A stretch of DNA of 64,000 nt. Source: Ceratodon purpureus. Taxonomy: Eukaryota; Streptophyta; Bryopsida; Pseudoditrichales; Ditrichaceae. The notes beneath the pieces are model-generated. The model saw nothing but the letters and a program-made list of their open reading frames with translations, had not been told where the DNA came from and ran no database searches. The position numbers were made by a program, and so were the translations under genes. The DNA lies in contig CM026423.1 of NCBI GenBank assembly GCA_014871385.1, forward strand, positions 18,899,690-18,963,689, read 5' to 3'. The first letter of the stretch is position 1. Each line of letters begins with the position of its first letter. Of the stretch, positions 21,149-34,269 are shown in pieces.

Positions 21149-24100
21149 ATGGACGAGGTTGAGGTGACGCCCATGGAGGAGAACGAGACGCTGGGAGTTG
21201 TTCGGCACTCGTTTGAATGTGATTTGGGCATTTGCGGAGGGCGGCAAAATGCGAACCATATTCACAGCGAGGAATGCAGGGCCAGTTCTAGCGGACATGA
21301 CAGAATCGATAGTCCTTCGAGTAGCAACGATGGTACGCTGGACTTTGACCATTTCTCTGAAGAGACCAACGATTGAATTTTCACATATCAGGTTATGTTT
21401 TAGCTTGTTGATGAAACAAATAGGTTACAGTTAGTCTGAATTGGATGTTTGCTCTGATGGGGATGCTTGAACGTGATGCACGCAATTCTGCATCTTAAGA
21501 AACTGAGCCTATTAGGGGGTTTTCCACATGTTTAGAAGCCTGCAGCCGTACAGATGTGTGTTTCGAGGAGTGTGACGGTTGTGCAGCAGAAGCGAGTGGA
21601 AGGGACGATCTGGCGAGGGCGCGTTCCTCTCGAGCAAATGCTGGAGAGGACGATGTGGTGTCTGTAAAGAAAGACCATGTTGAGTTGGGGAGGTCTTTTC
21701 AGATGGCAGTCAGTGTCCACGACTGGGCTCTAGCTGAGAGTATAGTACCTCTGGCTGACCCTCAAAGACTCAACGATGGCTTGTGTATTGCCTTGGATTC
21801 CATTTGGTTCTTAAGGTGAGGTTCGGATTGTGCACACCGAGGTCAACTGACGTGGCATGTTTTTTGTGTGCGGTAGCAGCCGTGTTAGATCTTGCTTTTG
21901 TTTGGATTCATGATGGTGTTCTGGGACGAAGTCACTGAGGGTTGTGTGAAGGTCATTGAGAAAGAAAAAGACTAAAGTATATCATTCGTTCCAGTGATCT
22001 AAAGCTGTACTTGAAAAGCATAGGAAGGTACCTAGTTTTGTCATCAGTTCTGCTATGCTTATGTGTATCGATTTGGTTTTAGGTTTTCTAACATATATCT
22101 AAAAACAGCCAGTTGTAAGTGATCTGAACTAGAACATATGTTGCAAAGTTGAATTGAGAGATTTTATGGTCCAGACGAAGGGAAGTAAGCAGAGCCATTT
22201 GTGGATTATTTTCAGCACTACACAGGAACTGGCGGCTGCAACACGATTAATTGAAAGGTTGATTCTTGCTGGAGCTCATGACTTCACACGTGCAGCGCTC
22301 CGAACTTCCTTCTTAGCTTCATGTGTATCAGCCTGTCGATCGCGGACTATGAGCCTGGCAGACACTGTTACTGTAATGGCACAAAGGTATAATTCTCACG
22401 TCTCTTTCGTTGTCAAATTTGAGAATCTCTCCGGCCTGCTCGATTATTTGATAGATGTTGTGAATGTCTGGTGACATCAGCAAGGAAATCATAATAGTTA
22501 TACTTGTGTCAATGCATTCTACAAGCAAGTGTTGTTTCAAATGAATAATGAAATCACATGCTGGCTTTACAGGTTAAGAGAGAGACTTCAGGAATGTAAT
22601 GGAGATGAAATTCTGAAGGCTGAAGCTGCAGCTAAGGTTCAAAGATTCACTGAATGGGCTTTAAAGTGCATCGGTTCACATTCTCGTGGAAAGGGAGCAC
22701 GTCCTGGATCACCCGGTGATATAAGCATGGCTATCATACACAGCTCAGCTGTAGAGTCACGCCTTCAGCTTCTGGCTTTCAAGAGATTTTTGGAACTCGC
22801 AGGTCCTCGACTGACCAAAAAAGATTACACAGAAGCATTTGATGCAGCATGTTTTCCTCTCACTCTGTTTTCCAGCGCTATAGATCCGGGATGGGCAACT
22901 GGTATAGCAGCAAGTGCAATGCAGGGCCTGCTGGGACTTCTAGTTGAAGGAGGTGCAGATAATGTCAATCAGTGCTTTTTGGAAGCTGCAAGGTTTGGGA
23001 GCACAGAGCTTGTACGAATATTGCTTCAGGTAAGAAATGCGCTGTTTTTGCTGTTTTTTTAATTCTTAACTTAAGAATTCCATTCAAGCTTAGTCTTTCA
23101 GGCTGTGTAGGGCTCCAGCTCATGATTTGGAGTTGTGAATGTACACTCTCCTCAAGGGTCACTTTGAGCTGAAGATTGAAGCCGCTCATGTTATGTTCTG
23201 TGTAGATTGCACAAAGAAACGGTGTGGAGTTGGATGTGGACTTGGCATTGGGGTTTGCCTCCCACTATTGTAAAATTGGCACCATGGAGTGCTTGGTTGA
23301 AGACGGCAAAGCGGATTCTTTTTTGGGGCCTCTCATGAGAGCTGCTGAACGGGGTTGCATGGAGGTAAGATTGTTTATCATATTTATGTCTATACTCAAC
23401 TTACCATGAATCCATTGGAAACCGTGTGTGAATATTGATTCTGAAATAAAGCTCCGTCTGTATTTTTGGTAAGCAGATGGTGGGATATGTTACCTGCAAA
23501 TGCTCTATTTTCTGCAAGATACTAAGGAATAGAACTGTCTTCTGTTTATGTAGTGTGCAAGTGTGGTACTACAAAACAATAAACACCTACAAAATCAACC
23601 TAACACTGCATCAATGGTCTGGTGTGGTACAGGTTGTCCATTGGTTTGTAGAGAGGGGTTGCAAAGACATGGAGCTATGTTTGGCTTTGACTGCTGCGGC
23701 TTCTAGTAGCCGTGTGGAAGTTGCTGCTTTTCTTCTGAGTCACGTTCCTCATCATGTCTTGCAGACACTTAGCGCTGAGATCCTCAAGGTATCCTTTGGG
23801 TTTCTAGTAGTGATTGCCATCTTTTAACTTGTATGTTTACAACCACCTTAATGGAGAGTTTTTGCACCTGTTCTTAGGCGCGCCCATATTTTTTATATGA
23901 GGTGTGTTCACACAGTAGTTCCAATGTCTTTTATATTAAAAGTTATAATTCTGACTGACATTATTTGGTTGGAGCACAGGCCGCAGGTGAACGCTCTGGT
24001 GGATCTCTCAAAGGCATTGCCTTTCTGTTGCAAGCTGATTTCTTAAACAACCCGGAGGCAACGTACAGGATAGCTGATAGCATTGCAAAATCTGAGGACG

Positions 24101-24513
24101 AAGCAATAACCTCAGAGTTACGGACATTTTTGCTAGAAGAGTGGTCAGAGGAGGCATTTCTGAAGGGGCGTCTACTTGGCGAAGCTCACCACTTGAATGT
24201 CATGCGTGCTTTGAAGCGAGGTTCCTCACCTCTTCACTTGCAGGAGCTTCCTTTGCAACTGCAGGTCACTGTGGCTTATCTCCCTCTTTACAAAGAATGC
24301 GTTGCTTCAAGTGGGGTGGTTCTTTCTCAATGGCTTAGAGGCCAACTCGTTGAAGCAGCACTAAGGCTCTATCAAGGTGGTTTTTATGGCGAAGGAGGTA
24401 GCCTTTACCAAGGTTCGACAGAGCAGGTCTTTATGAGGTTCAGTAAATACGAGCTTCTTTCGATTCTGGAGTCTCGATTGCCGGGGTTCTTACTTGCGTC
24501 TGAAGGCAAGTGA
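21149..24513 (+). CDS. SKIP35: Ankyrin repeat protein SKIP35-like
   Basis: SKIP35 was named as a partner of the SCF adaptor SKP1 in Arabidopsis; its substrate role is unknown. Seven exons join in phase: 21149-21332, 21554-21815, 22216-22386, 22573-23029, 23206-23364, 23633-23788 and 23980-24513, giving 640 residues. The body is strongly conserved with plant SKIP35: AVSVHDWALAESIVPLADPQ, then FTRAALRTSFLASCVSACRS, LQECNGDEILKAEA, EAFDAACFPLTLFSS, LLVEGGADNVNQCFLEAARF, LALGFASHYCKI and GPLMRAAERGCMEVVHWFVE. The middle consists of degenerate ankyrin repeats. There is no F-box. The N-terminal 110 residues are acidic and poorly conserved, so the start at 21149 and the first intron are the least certain parts; the phase of the 21332/21554 junction fits. 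A possible poly(A) signal AATAAA lies at 24683. Confidence 0.92.
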
Positions 24514-24682
24514 AGAATTATAAATTCCTAGATGAGTACGACAGTTACTATCCCACTTGGTGCCTGTAATTAGAGCGAAGTTTGATCTTTGAGAAACAAT
24601 ACCACTTGTTCGTTTGACAGCACAGTCGATGGATTTTGTTGTCATGAGAAGTTCAGTAACATGTATAAGTCAGGCTTCAGCA

Positions 24683-24688
24683 AATAAA
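24683..24688 (+). terminator. Candidate poly(A) signal of SKIP35
   Basis: AATAAA lies 170 bp past the stop codon, followed by GT-rich sequence. Placement fits a plant 3' end. Confidence 0.35.
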
Positions 24689-24689
24689 G

Positions 24690-25930
24690 TTTACCATGCT
24701 GGTGATCATGGTCCTTCTATTCGTGTCTCATGAAGCTTGGTTCCGTGGTGATAATTTATTGTTGGTTTCTTGCTCTGAAAAGTACTCATTCCAGAGTGAT
24801 ATGGAGGTCAATGAGGCCATAGTGCACGTTTCTTTCAATTTTTGGAAGTGTTGTGGGGGATGTTTTGTCAAGTGTTAAGGGGGATGCCTTGTTTGCAGGT
24901 TATACATCTGTAAACTTGGTGTTGTAACGTATTTCTAAATGAGTGGCATTTTAAGGATAGATGAGTTCAAATGGTGCTGGTGGAGTGTTGGTGAGATTGT
25001 ATCTTACACTGTTAGGGAGAGAGATTCAACTTGAAGACATGGATGGGCATGCAAGTCCTTCTATTTCTACTTTAAATGTCTATGCAAAATTGCTTAACTC
25101 ATAATGATGTCAAAGTCGAATGTTAATTTTGTGACACTTTGGATGATTGGAACTCTTAGGATCTCTTTCTTCTTCATTAAGAGTCCACTTTTAACGAAAA
25201 TTTTGGGATTAGTTTCTAATTTAAACCTAGTTTTTATAATTAAAATTAGAGCTCAATCTTAAGGTGTTGAGTAGATTTAGCAAGCATTTGGAAAAGGAGT
25301 CTAGTTTTGAATTATTTACGCTTAGAAAAAGTTAGAACATTTTAGGTCACAATTAAGATCATGTTTTAAGATCTTTTTTCAATACCAAAAATTTTCAATG
25401 TTTCAATTCCAAAGTGCTTGTAAACCAATGAAAATTAATGTATTAATAGAAAGTTGATTAACATTGTAGGCTTGTACACCCCAAGTATTTTAAATGTTTT
25501 TTCCATATTTATTTTTATTAAATTTTAGTAATTTGAAGTTGTATTTATTCCTAAAGATGGTGTAAGTCCCAATATTTTGTAAACTTCAATTTGGTAGTTC
25601 AATTTGTAAACTTCAATGTTAATGTTTTGAAAAATGTTGAATCATAATAAATTATTAATATTGTTTTTACTCATGGAGTTATTTTTCAACCAACGATGAC
25701 CATCTAACTATGCACTTTTTTTGGAGTTGAAAATTTTAATTTCATTGTAGAATACATCCACATATTACCAAAAAAAAAGGGTACAAAGTGCCAAAAGGTC
25801 AAATATTTATAGATTTAAATTCATGTTTTGGAGAAGAAGAAAAGTAACTCCGGTCTCTGAAGGTGTCTAAAGTGTTTGTTTCAAGTCTTATATTGGAATT
25901 TGTGTTTACAAAGGCCCACTAGAAATAAAG
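24690..25930. other. AT-rich intergenic DNA
   Basis: This lies between SKIP35 and the TTAA elements. I see no gene, structured repeat or long open frame. Confidence 0.5.
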
Positions 25931-25937
25931 AACTTAA

Positions 25938-26135
25938 TCCCTAAAGGGCTGGTGGGAACGTAGTGGAGCAGCTGTATGCCCAAGATACGGTGCTGGGGAA
26001 GCGCATTACTATCCAGAGATGGGCAATCGGGACGGGGGGATTGCATGGGGAACTTAGGCAGGGGTTGTGGCAAAAAACCAAATACGCAGAAAACCCTCTA
26101 TATTTGCCACAGTGGCTGTTTCAGACGTTTAGGGG
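25938..26135. mobile_element. Possible short TTAA element abutting the next one
   Basis: A GC-rich 198 bp segment lies between TTAA at 25934-25937 and TTAA at 26136-26139. Its ends are TCCCTAAA and TTTAGGGG, inverted with one mismatch over 8 bp. It would share the second TTAA with the 26140-27088 element. The inverted repeat is short, so this could be chance or a fragment. Confidence 0.35.
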
Positions 26136-26139
26136 TTAA

Positions 26140-27088
26140 CCCCTAAAGTTCTAAGAGAGCCAAAATGGCTCTTTACGATTCTGGTCAGGCCACTGTGGAT
26201 GCATTCTATTTTTATAATTTTTGAGACTTTTTTGGGTGGTAGATGTAGACGGTAGCTTTCCAAAAAGTTGCTACTAGCAACATTTGGACTCACGGTTCAT
26301 GAGTTAGAGCGTTTTAAAGATTTCAGCCAAACTTCGGGCAAGCTCTCAGCCACTGTGAATGCAGCAAATTCTGCCCAAAACTGCCCAAAACTGCCCAAAA
26401 TTGCCAAAATCTGCCAAAATCTGCCCAAAGACAAAACTTTGAAATTCCACCAAAAATTGAGATTTTGATATTTTTCAAAAATAAAAGTTTCTATGTATAG
26501 AGAAGGCAGTAGAGCATGTTCCCACTGTTTGGATTTTCAATCCCAGAATTTTTCATATGCTATTTTTATTGTCAAAAAACGGCCTTCGCTTGTGAATTTC
26601 AGCATACCCTCTAGCGGAAAATGATTTTTTTGGCAACCTTCCACAACTTTTTTGAATATGTCATTGTGTATGTAGCAAACCGCTCCTTATTACATGCTTA
26701 TTTTCTCATTATTACCAAAACATTTTTGATATGGAAAACCTTTTTGAAGCACCATCTAAAAACAACTATTGGCAATGACAGAAGCCTTTGAAAATTCCAA
26801 ATGGTTTTTGGGCCTTCAAAACTCTACTCTCACCTTTTTGCGGACTCTGCTGTCACCTTTTTGCGGACTCGGGAAAAGAAACTTGTTTTTCAACTTCGAA
26901 CGTTAGGATCTTACAATTGGTGAGGAATAAGTGTGTGAGATTTGGTGGACATGTAGACATAGAAGTTAGCTACAAGATCTTATGGTTAGACGTACTATTT
27001 AAGACCCCAAATTTGCAAAATCCACCTTGCTTTGAAGAGGGCTGTTGTGAGGCAGTTTTGATGAAAAATATCCTCAGAACTTTAGGGG
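26140..27088. mobile_element. piggyBac-like non-autonomous element, 949 bp, TTAA target site
   Basis: The ends CCCCTAAAGTTCT and AGAACTTTAGGGG form a perfect 13 bp inverted repeat flanked by TTAA at 26136-26139 and 27089-27092. The first eight bases are the same as in the element at 7561-8473, but the interior differs. Inside are short repeats of CTGCCCAAAA near 26370-26430. A 106-codon open frame at 26788-27108 runs past the right end and resembles nothing I know. There is no transposase. Confidence 0.65.
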
Positions 27089-27092
27089 TTAA

Positions 27093-29700
27093 AGTAGGCA
27101 CTAATTAATGAAGACTTTTAGAAACTCTCATGTTCAATTGATTTAATGTTTAAGATGTGTTCAGCATTAAAAAAAAAAAAAAAAATTGCAATTTCAAAAG
27201 TTTTTTGTTTGATTATTGAAGCCAAAACATCAAATCAAAGCCATACCAAGATATCAACATCAAGGATAGAGATGTCTTAGTCTATTAAGAATCAACTACA
27301 CTTGCGCTAATGATTTTGTAGCTCAAAATAACCAAATATCTACTTAATTGCATTTAGAAAACATAAAATCTAGAAATTGAAAATCAATAAAGTTGAAAAT
27401 AAAAAAAAGTTTAAATTTTATAGAAACCATGCATTATAAGGTTGATGCGTCTACAAATTGAATGGATTATCAACTAAGTAGTCCAAATTGCACTAAATGT
27501 AGGCGGATTTGAATGAACAATTTCACATAAATTAGAGTCTAGACTATGACCACCCTTTATCTATGAGCCCACTTTACAAATATTTATAACCACCATGATC
27601 TCATTCATTATCCACCAAAATCAAGCCATTGATGACAATGGATTCAAGATTGGTGGTTCTGAGTTGAAATTTGGTGCAGTTGATGTGAGGCAATGGTAGT
27701 AATGAAAATACGTGGTGGTAATAAATTTAGTACGTGGTGCTATTTATTAATGAAATTATTAAGCTGATTTTGTACATAATAAGTAATGAATGTTGATTGT
27801 TGATTAGGTGGATAATGGGCTAATCTAGTGGTGTTTATAGGGTTTTCATCCAAGATTCTTTGAAAATTCATAACTAATTCAATTTTTATAAAAAAATATG
27901 ATTTTAATTGCAGTGATAATCAGATTTTAATTTTTTTTGAAGAAGAAATATTGATATTTCACCTAAAACTTCCAAAAAGTTACATTCCTCATTGTGGTGA
28001 TCATAGGCTGGTTTAGCTAATACCCAGATTGAAACAAAATCTGGCTACAAAATGTTGGATGCTGGATTTCGCCACACACAACATGATGCACAATGATCGG
28101 GGAGATCCGGCAGTCAGTTGTAAATCAGCCGAATGAAGTTGTCAAATTACCGATTCAATTTGAAAGAGTTAGGATTTTTTCCGACTAGTATTTTAAATAT
28201 TACCTCAGTTGCACACGGGTATCACCTAGGTATCATGTAGGTATCATACAAAATTACCGAATGCTTTTATAGAAAAGGGGATAATAGCTGGATTGTATTA
28301 GAAACTTCCCGAACAGTGATGATGCATCTTTTACCATATCAATCTCATAAAAACGCACACTCAACGATGCATCACCTTCGTGGCATTACAAAGCAAATAA
28401 TTGTTCACTCAATCTCAAATCATTGTTCCCCACTCTTGCAAAATTGAGCTTGCATACCAAAGCTCCTCAGACACACACACTCTAGACTCAAATCCTTGTC
28501 AAAGAACAATAAAATTTCATTGCACCGGACCTTCCTGTAACTAAAACTAGCTTTAATTCAACCGTCAATTACCTTGCCAACACATACGTACAATATACTA
28601 AGTATCAATTACAAGCTTCTCAATTACCACTGCATTGAAGCACAATATCTTCAGCTGTACTTAATCACCGCCGAAATCACACCAAGTTTTATCTGGGAAG
28701 TGATTATTTGCCACCTGCTACCAGGATATGGTGCACAGCTTCTCGGTTTCGGTGCCTCCCATATTTTGGTCCCTCCTAGTTTTTGGTGCTTCAATCAGTT
28801 TTTGGTGCTCCATTGTTAACTTGAATCAATTATCAGCTTGGTAAACCAAAGTTATGAAATAACATGCCGTTGTGGGCCAGCTGCTAAGGCAGTGAAGAAC
28901 CATAAAACCAGGGCTTAACTAAGCTTGTGATTTAAATTAACACACTGTACAGACTGACTTAATTAGAGTTGATTAGCCCACTGCTGTTGTTAGTGCACAT
29001 ACCATATTACCAGCACCATGACCTACTAATTTAAACTTGATAGCTTCATCAGGTGTATATCTTCTCTCCGGAGTCTTAGTCTATCATCTGTGATCTAAAA
29101 CAGAGTTGCTGTAATACCTCCTTTCTCACTTGTAAGTTATTGGTAAAGTGTATTTGTGAATGTCCAAGGCACCAGACTGATCAGCTTTGCAGGTTGTGTA
29201 TCGAACTTTTGCTCCTAAGCTGGTCCTGGTTTGTTGAAGGTATAGAAACTGGTTTCTAGGAGCTCCTGCATCGGAGGTAATTTCCTGAAAGTATTGGCTA
29301 AACATTGTGTGTTAGCAAGAGTGATCGACTTGTGATTTGATTTCATGGTTTGTGATGCGAGGCTTGGAGGTTGTCCCTTGTTGATGGACTTCATAAAGTT
29401 GACGACTAGAGCCACTATTTGGAGTGTTTGGGTGATTTTATATTGAATTCCAGCAGCTCTGCCATTTAATCTTGGTTCCAAGTTTAGCTTCCATTTCGTG
29501 TCTTCATCGTGGTGTGTGGTAGCCGCTCCAGTGCACCACGCTCCTGCTATTTTGTAGTATTAGTTCTGCATGTTGTCGTCATTTTTTAGGCGAAACTAAG
29601 GTAGAATATCCGTTTGAGCTACTATTGATTGGACCACTTTTTCTGGAACGACGCCCTTGCCTTTGCTTGGAGCACTTAGATATCGTGTTTGTCACACAAT
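27093..29700. other. Intergenic DNA upstream of the HMA-domain gene
   Basis: This is AT-rich with poly(A)/poly(T) tracts (for example 27168-27185). The part from 28900 to 29700 is GC-richer and may include promoter and leader of the gene at 29756, but I see no clear core elements. Confidence 0.4.
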
Positions 29701-29755
29701 TTCACCAGCACTCTTGCTTTAAACCCACATAGATCACCCAAGAGCTGTGGTTGAA

Positions 29756-31379
29756 ATGCTGGCCGCCCTGATGGGCGGCAGGTCTGAGTATCTTGGAATT
29801 GGATATGGAATTTTAGCTAAGTTGATGAGGAAATACAGGTCTGTGCAGGTCGGTGTGGCCGCTTGAAAATGTGGACAATTAACGAGGTAAGCTCTGTACT
29901 TTCCTTTCCGATTCAATACTTGCTGTTATGTTCTTCCTGTGTTATGGATGATGTTCAAGATAGTGTCTTAGAATGGAGGAATAGGCCCGTGCCGATGTGG
30001 CCATCTTGCACTAATCGTTTAAATGCACCACTTGCACAGCTGTTTTATGGACCGGAGCCGGCACTAACGCACATTTATGAGTATTCCGACTTGAAGCCTG
30101 TCGAAGTTGGGGTTGTGAAGGAGCAGAATCATGCTAAGGAGAAGGTACATTGAAATTTATATAAAACTAGTCTTAATGCTGAATAAGTGGAATTGCTCAA
30201 CTTCTGAATTCTCCCTCAAATGTCTGTCATTTGTCCTTTTTCTTACCGGAGTCTTTGTTATTTCCTTGTTTCTTTTGGATTCCTCACAGAAGGGCAACAA
30301 CGGTGATGTCCATCTGAAAGTGGACATGTGCTGTGAGGCTTGCGTGAGAAAAGTTCGAAGAGTTCTCATCGAGCTGAATGGTAAGTTGAAGAAGCTCTCA
30401 CGGCCTTGTCCATGATCAATCGCATGTTAATCTATTAGTGCACCTATTCGAGACAGTCTACACTTCTGAGCCTCACTGACTTCTAAGCTGTACCCTCGAG
30501 GGATAAAATTTGTTTGGTTCTCCCGTAGTTTTGTGTATGGTTTTGTTGTAGATCACGTTTACAGTGAGCTACTGTCAATCGACAGTTTGATGTTGATATC
30601 ATATATTTCAAAACTAAAGTTGGCCTTCATTTACTGAATGGCATGGCTGGTTTGTTCCGCCGTCGCGGTGATAACAGTAAGTGGTACCCAGATCTCACTG
30701 TTCAAATATATTATCTGTCTCGAGAAAAGTAGTCTTTTCTAGCATATATTCTGAGAACTCCTACAACTTTAAGCTAAAATATTTGTCGGTTAACCATATC
30801 TTGGAAGATGAATGGACATCGTGTCCCTGAACCTGAAGGTATCCAGCATGCAATTGGGTTCTGTGTCATACCCATTCACTAGTTTCGTATACTTTAAATA
30901 ACCATAAATGGTTACTGTTGGCAACAATATTCCCGACGACTTTTGCTTTTGATTCGTATTCGGTCCCACGTTATTTTGGGACAAATTACTTCCTCCGCCA
31001 TACTTCCGAGATGTTAAGATTGCATACAGATAAGTGTATTTATTTGAACACCCGGGGCAACCACAATATTTTCCATTTTGGATTGAAACATGACCAAGGT
31101 CATATCTGCAATAAGTATTGCCGTTATCTGAAAGTCACCTTGCATCTTCAAGACTGTATCTCACCTTTGGATTGCTTTGTGTTTTCAGGGGTGAACAGTA
31201 TCAACGTCAATGTTCCAAGCAAGAAGGTGACCGTCACAGGCGATGTGAAAGCAGAGGCTTGCCTGAAAGCCTTGGCCAAGATCCGGAAGCGTGCCTCACT
31301 TTGGGCGAATGCAGAATCAGGAGGTGGAAAGGAGGGAAAGAAGAATAAAAACAAGGACGGGAAACAAGCTCAGAACTAG
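29756..31379 (+). CDS. Heavy-metal-associated (HMA) domain protein
   Basis: Four exons join in phase: 29756-29852, 29960-30144, 30290-30380 and 31189-31379, giving 187 residues. The C-terminal half is one HMA fold: DVHLKVDMCCEACVRKVRRV with the metal-binding M-x-C-x-x-C, then INVNVPSKKVTVTGDV and ACLKALAKIRKRASLW. The end is lysine-rich (GGGKEGKKNKNK). Such domains bind copper, zinc or other soft metals in chaperones and in plant HIPP/HPP proteins. There is no C-terminal CaaX box, so it is not a farnesylated HIPP. The N-terminal 90 residues (with SEYLGIGYGILAKLMRKY and FYGPEPALTHIYEYSDL) match nothing I recall. The intron at 29853-29959 was placed by phase; an alternative start at 29869 would read through it. 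Confidence 0.78.
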
Positions 31380-33290
31380 CTCATGTCCCGGGTGGTCTCG
31401 ATATATGAATTAGCTTACTCTGCCATGTAAATCTGTGTAGTTTGAACCTCATCAAACAACTGTGTCATGAGCACGTTGTTAGCTTGAGTTGGGTTGGTAC
31501 GTTGCTACTCTTCGCATCAACGAGATTTTGCAAGCTGTAGGTCAGATGCAGGACACGATGACCTAGACTCAGGATAGTATTTGTGCATGTGAAAAACACC
31601 GGCTAAAACGATCTAAGACTCTGGTGTGTACACCAATTCTTAGAGGTAGGATGTTAGACTCATTCCCCGATTTTGCATCTGCTGTAAAGAGGGCTCTAGG
31701 AAATATGACTAGTGAATAGTGAATAGATCAGTCCCACCTGATCATTAAGACACTCTACCTTTTGAGAGGACCTTATCTCATGTTACTGGATTGAATATAA
31801 AAGCTTGAAATTTGGTTAAACTGAATTGTTTACTTAAGTGGACAGCATCAGCTTTGACCTGAAGACTTATATCATAGCAGCAATATCCATCAGGTCAGGT
31901 TTATAAACTAGATTGAAGCACACTTCGAGTGGTGCAGCCGCCAATATTCCTGTCTGGCCGTCATTCTGAGATTTTTAGGCATTCACACATCAAGATATCT
32001 GCGTATAATGTAAACAAATCAATGTTGAAAATCATTAGAAAGGTGTAGCACAATTCAACATGCTTAGCTGACAAGAAGTGTACAGATGATGAGCGGCGTG
32101 ATCATATCAAGAGATTGGTAGCAAATGTCTGCGGAGCAGATGAAGCGTGTGAAGATGGAGCCCTAGTACCCGTCATGCCACTTGGAGTACAGAATTTCGT
32201 TACACATCTAAGTTGTCAGAAAAGCACTTACCACTTGAGGTGAGAAAAGTAGTCCATGCAACCGCTGCAATCTTTTCTCAGATGAAATCACTGTACAATA
32301 TCATGTTAGAAATCTGGTCTGATGCATGCCCTTCTGGTAAAAAATCATGAGGAAGGTGAAGTACTCCCGAACTTCGAAAATTCCAGTACGTAGAATCTAA
32401 GTAGCCACTACACTATATCAGCTTTGAATTTCACGCCCCTCTCCTCATTTGTGCTTTAACACTCGAAATGACCGGTTGAGAAGTTTGTGTGTAATACAAC
32501 AGAAAGACTGGTCAGAGAGACCCAGGCCAAATTGTGTGTATGTATGTGTCGAAAGTCTTTGCAGTGCAAGGCTTGGCTGGCTATCTAACACCATGATATG
32601 TACATGAGGTTAATTCAAGAAATTCCTCAAATAAAGTGTCAGCTAGCTTTACGTCTCATTACCAGTTAGCTTCACATTTTTTGAATTGAAGCAAGAAACC
32701 GTGACTTCAGTTCTGTTCGTCTCTTGAATGTTCTCCACTATACTCCCAATTATACTGCCAATGATGGTGTGCGATGTAGAAACATTGACAACATAAATGC
32801 AGGGTCCACAAAGAAAGAAAATCAAGAACCAGGCCAGGAGGATTTATGCAGGATGGAAGTCTGTTTGAAGATTTAAAAAGTCATAATATGCCTTCGTTGG
32901 ACTACTAATTGCTCCTGGCATATGCTAGCACCTCTTCAGGACATATTAATCATGTGGTGAGGGGTCCCATTTTAGGCCCCTCACTATTTTTTTGGGGCCA
33001 TTCAAATTGCACGATACAACCAAGGGAAGATATACAATCAAGGGAAGATATAGCTTGCCTGAGAGAGCATGTCATTTACAATAATTTCCCCGTGCATCTC
33101 GAAACCGAGAACCATAGAATAGCATGCACTGTTTGTAAATCTTAAGGTGCATTCAAATAGTGTAAATCTCGATTTATTCACAGCCCTGTAAACGAACTAG
33201 ATTAGTATGTCCTGAAGAGCCATGTGCGTACAGGGAAAGGAGACAGACAACCTTTGGCGAATAAATAGATAGTTCCTTTACACTAGTGAG
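31380..33290. other. 3' region of the HMA gene and intergenic DNA
   Basis: The first few hundred bases are probably 3' untranslated. After that I see no supported gene. Short open frames near 32909-33145 lack any recognisable motif. Confidence 0.4.
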
Positions 33291-33675
33291 TGGTATAAAT
33301 CAGTGGGATCTGGTGTTGCGAGCAGAAGGTCACCATCGCATCTGTGTCCTTATAATTGAACTGTCGACAAGTTATCATTGTCAGTGCCGGTAAGGTGCGA
33401 TGCCAACAGGTGATAAGGCCAAGAGATTGATAGTTACATACCGCACCATATTAATTTCTGCACAATTTGGCCTACTACGTGTAAATACTGGTGCTGCATG
33501 TGTGCGACCATGACCATTGCCATTTGTATGCTTGAATACAGGTGAATCCTACATATGAAGATAACATCTGAGCTGGAGTGAAATCTTCTTGAGTCGCAAT
33601 TAGCTGCTCGGAGGTTTTCGACCAAGGAGCTCTAAAGAAAGCAACCAAAACTTCTGATACATAATTGCTGCTCTA

Positions 33676-33850
33676 CTAAGAAAGGGTGGTTCTGGATCTG
33701 CTTACAGAGGCATTCTCACAGCTGGATCGGGTATTGTGGTTGCTGTGAAGCGATTCAAGCACGACTCTGAGCTCTTGAGAGACCTGTTCGCAGAAGTAAT
33801 CACCATTGTTCCACGGATCTCGATAGAAGCACCCGTGAAGCACCTCATTA
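33676..33850 (+). pseudogene. Receptor-like kinase fragment, left copy
   Basis: This encodes the glycine-rich loop and catalytic lysine of a protein kinase: RKGGSGSAYRGILTAG followed by IVVAVKRFKHDSELLRDL. The pattern is that of plant receptor-like kinases such as lectin-type kinases. The rest of the kinase is absent. A near-identical fragment lies at 38290-38430. Confidence 0.65.
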
Positions 33851-34269
33851 TTCACATGATCACAATGCTGGAATGCTGAGAAGGTCGACTGCTGGATGCT
33901 GCAGAGCGTCCGCCAGGTCGGTGGGAGTGAGTGTTTTGAGCCAATCCTGGCAGTTGTACTCGCATAATTCCCAGAAGCTGCAATGGCCACGCATTAGGGT
34001 CTGGTGTTGCGAGCAGAAGGCCATAATCGCGTCCTCTGCACCTTTCCCATCACTGCCTTCTTCGTGTCTAACAGCGTCGTTCCAGCAATGTACGTGAAAA
34101 CCAAACGAACTCTTTCATTCCCATTCGAACCAGCATAAGTACTGTGCATATGTAAAGGTAGCTCATTTGGTTCCTCGAGCATCCGCTCATCGACATAACC
34201 TCCACCTTGCTGCAATTCAAGTAACAGCACTAAAAGTAGAAACCAAGTGAAGCGTGGGCGACAATTCAT
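33846..34269 (-). pseudogene. Relic of a secreted protein, left copy
   Basis: From an ATG at 34269 the frame encodes a likely signal peptide (NCRPRFTWFLLLVLLLELQ) and then an unknown segment with PLHMHSTYAGSNGNERV. Farther on, a different frame carries plausible coding sequence with DGKGAEDAIMAFCSQHQ and FWELCEYNCQDWLKTLTP, so the frame shifts once near 34050. A diverged copy lies at 38600-38870. I do not recognise the family. It may be a frameshifted pseudogene, or two exons with an intron I cannot place. Confidence 0.4.
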
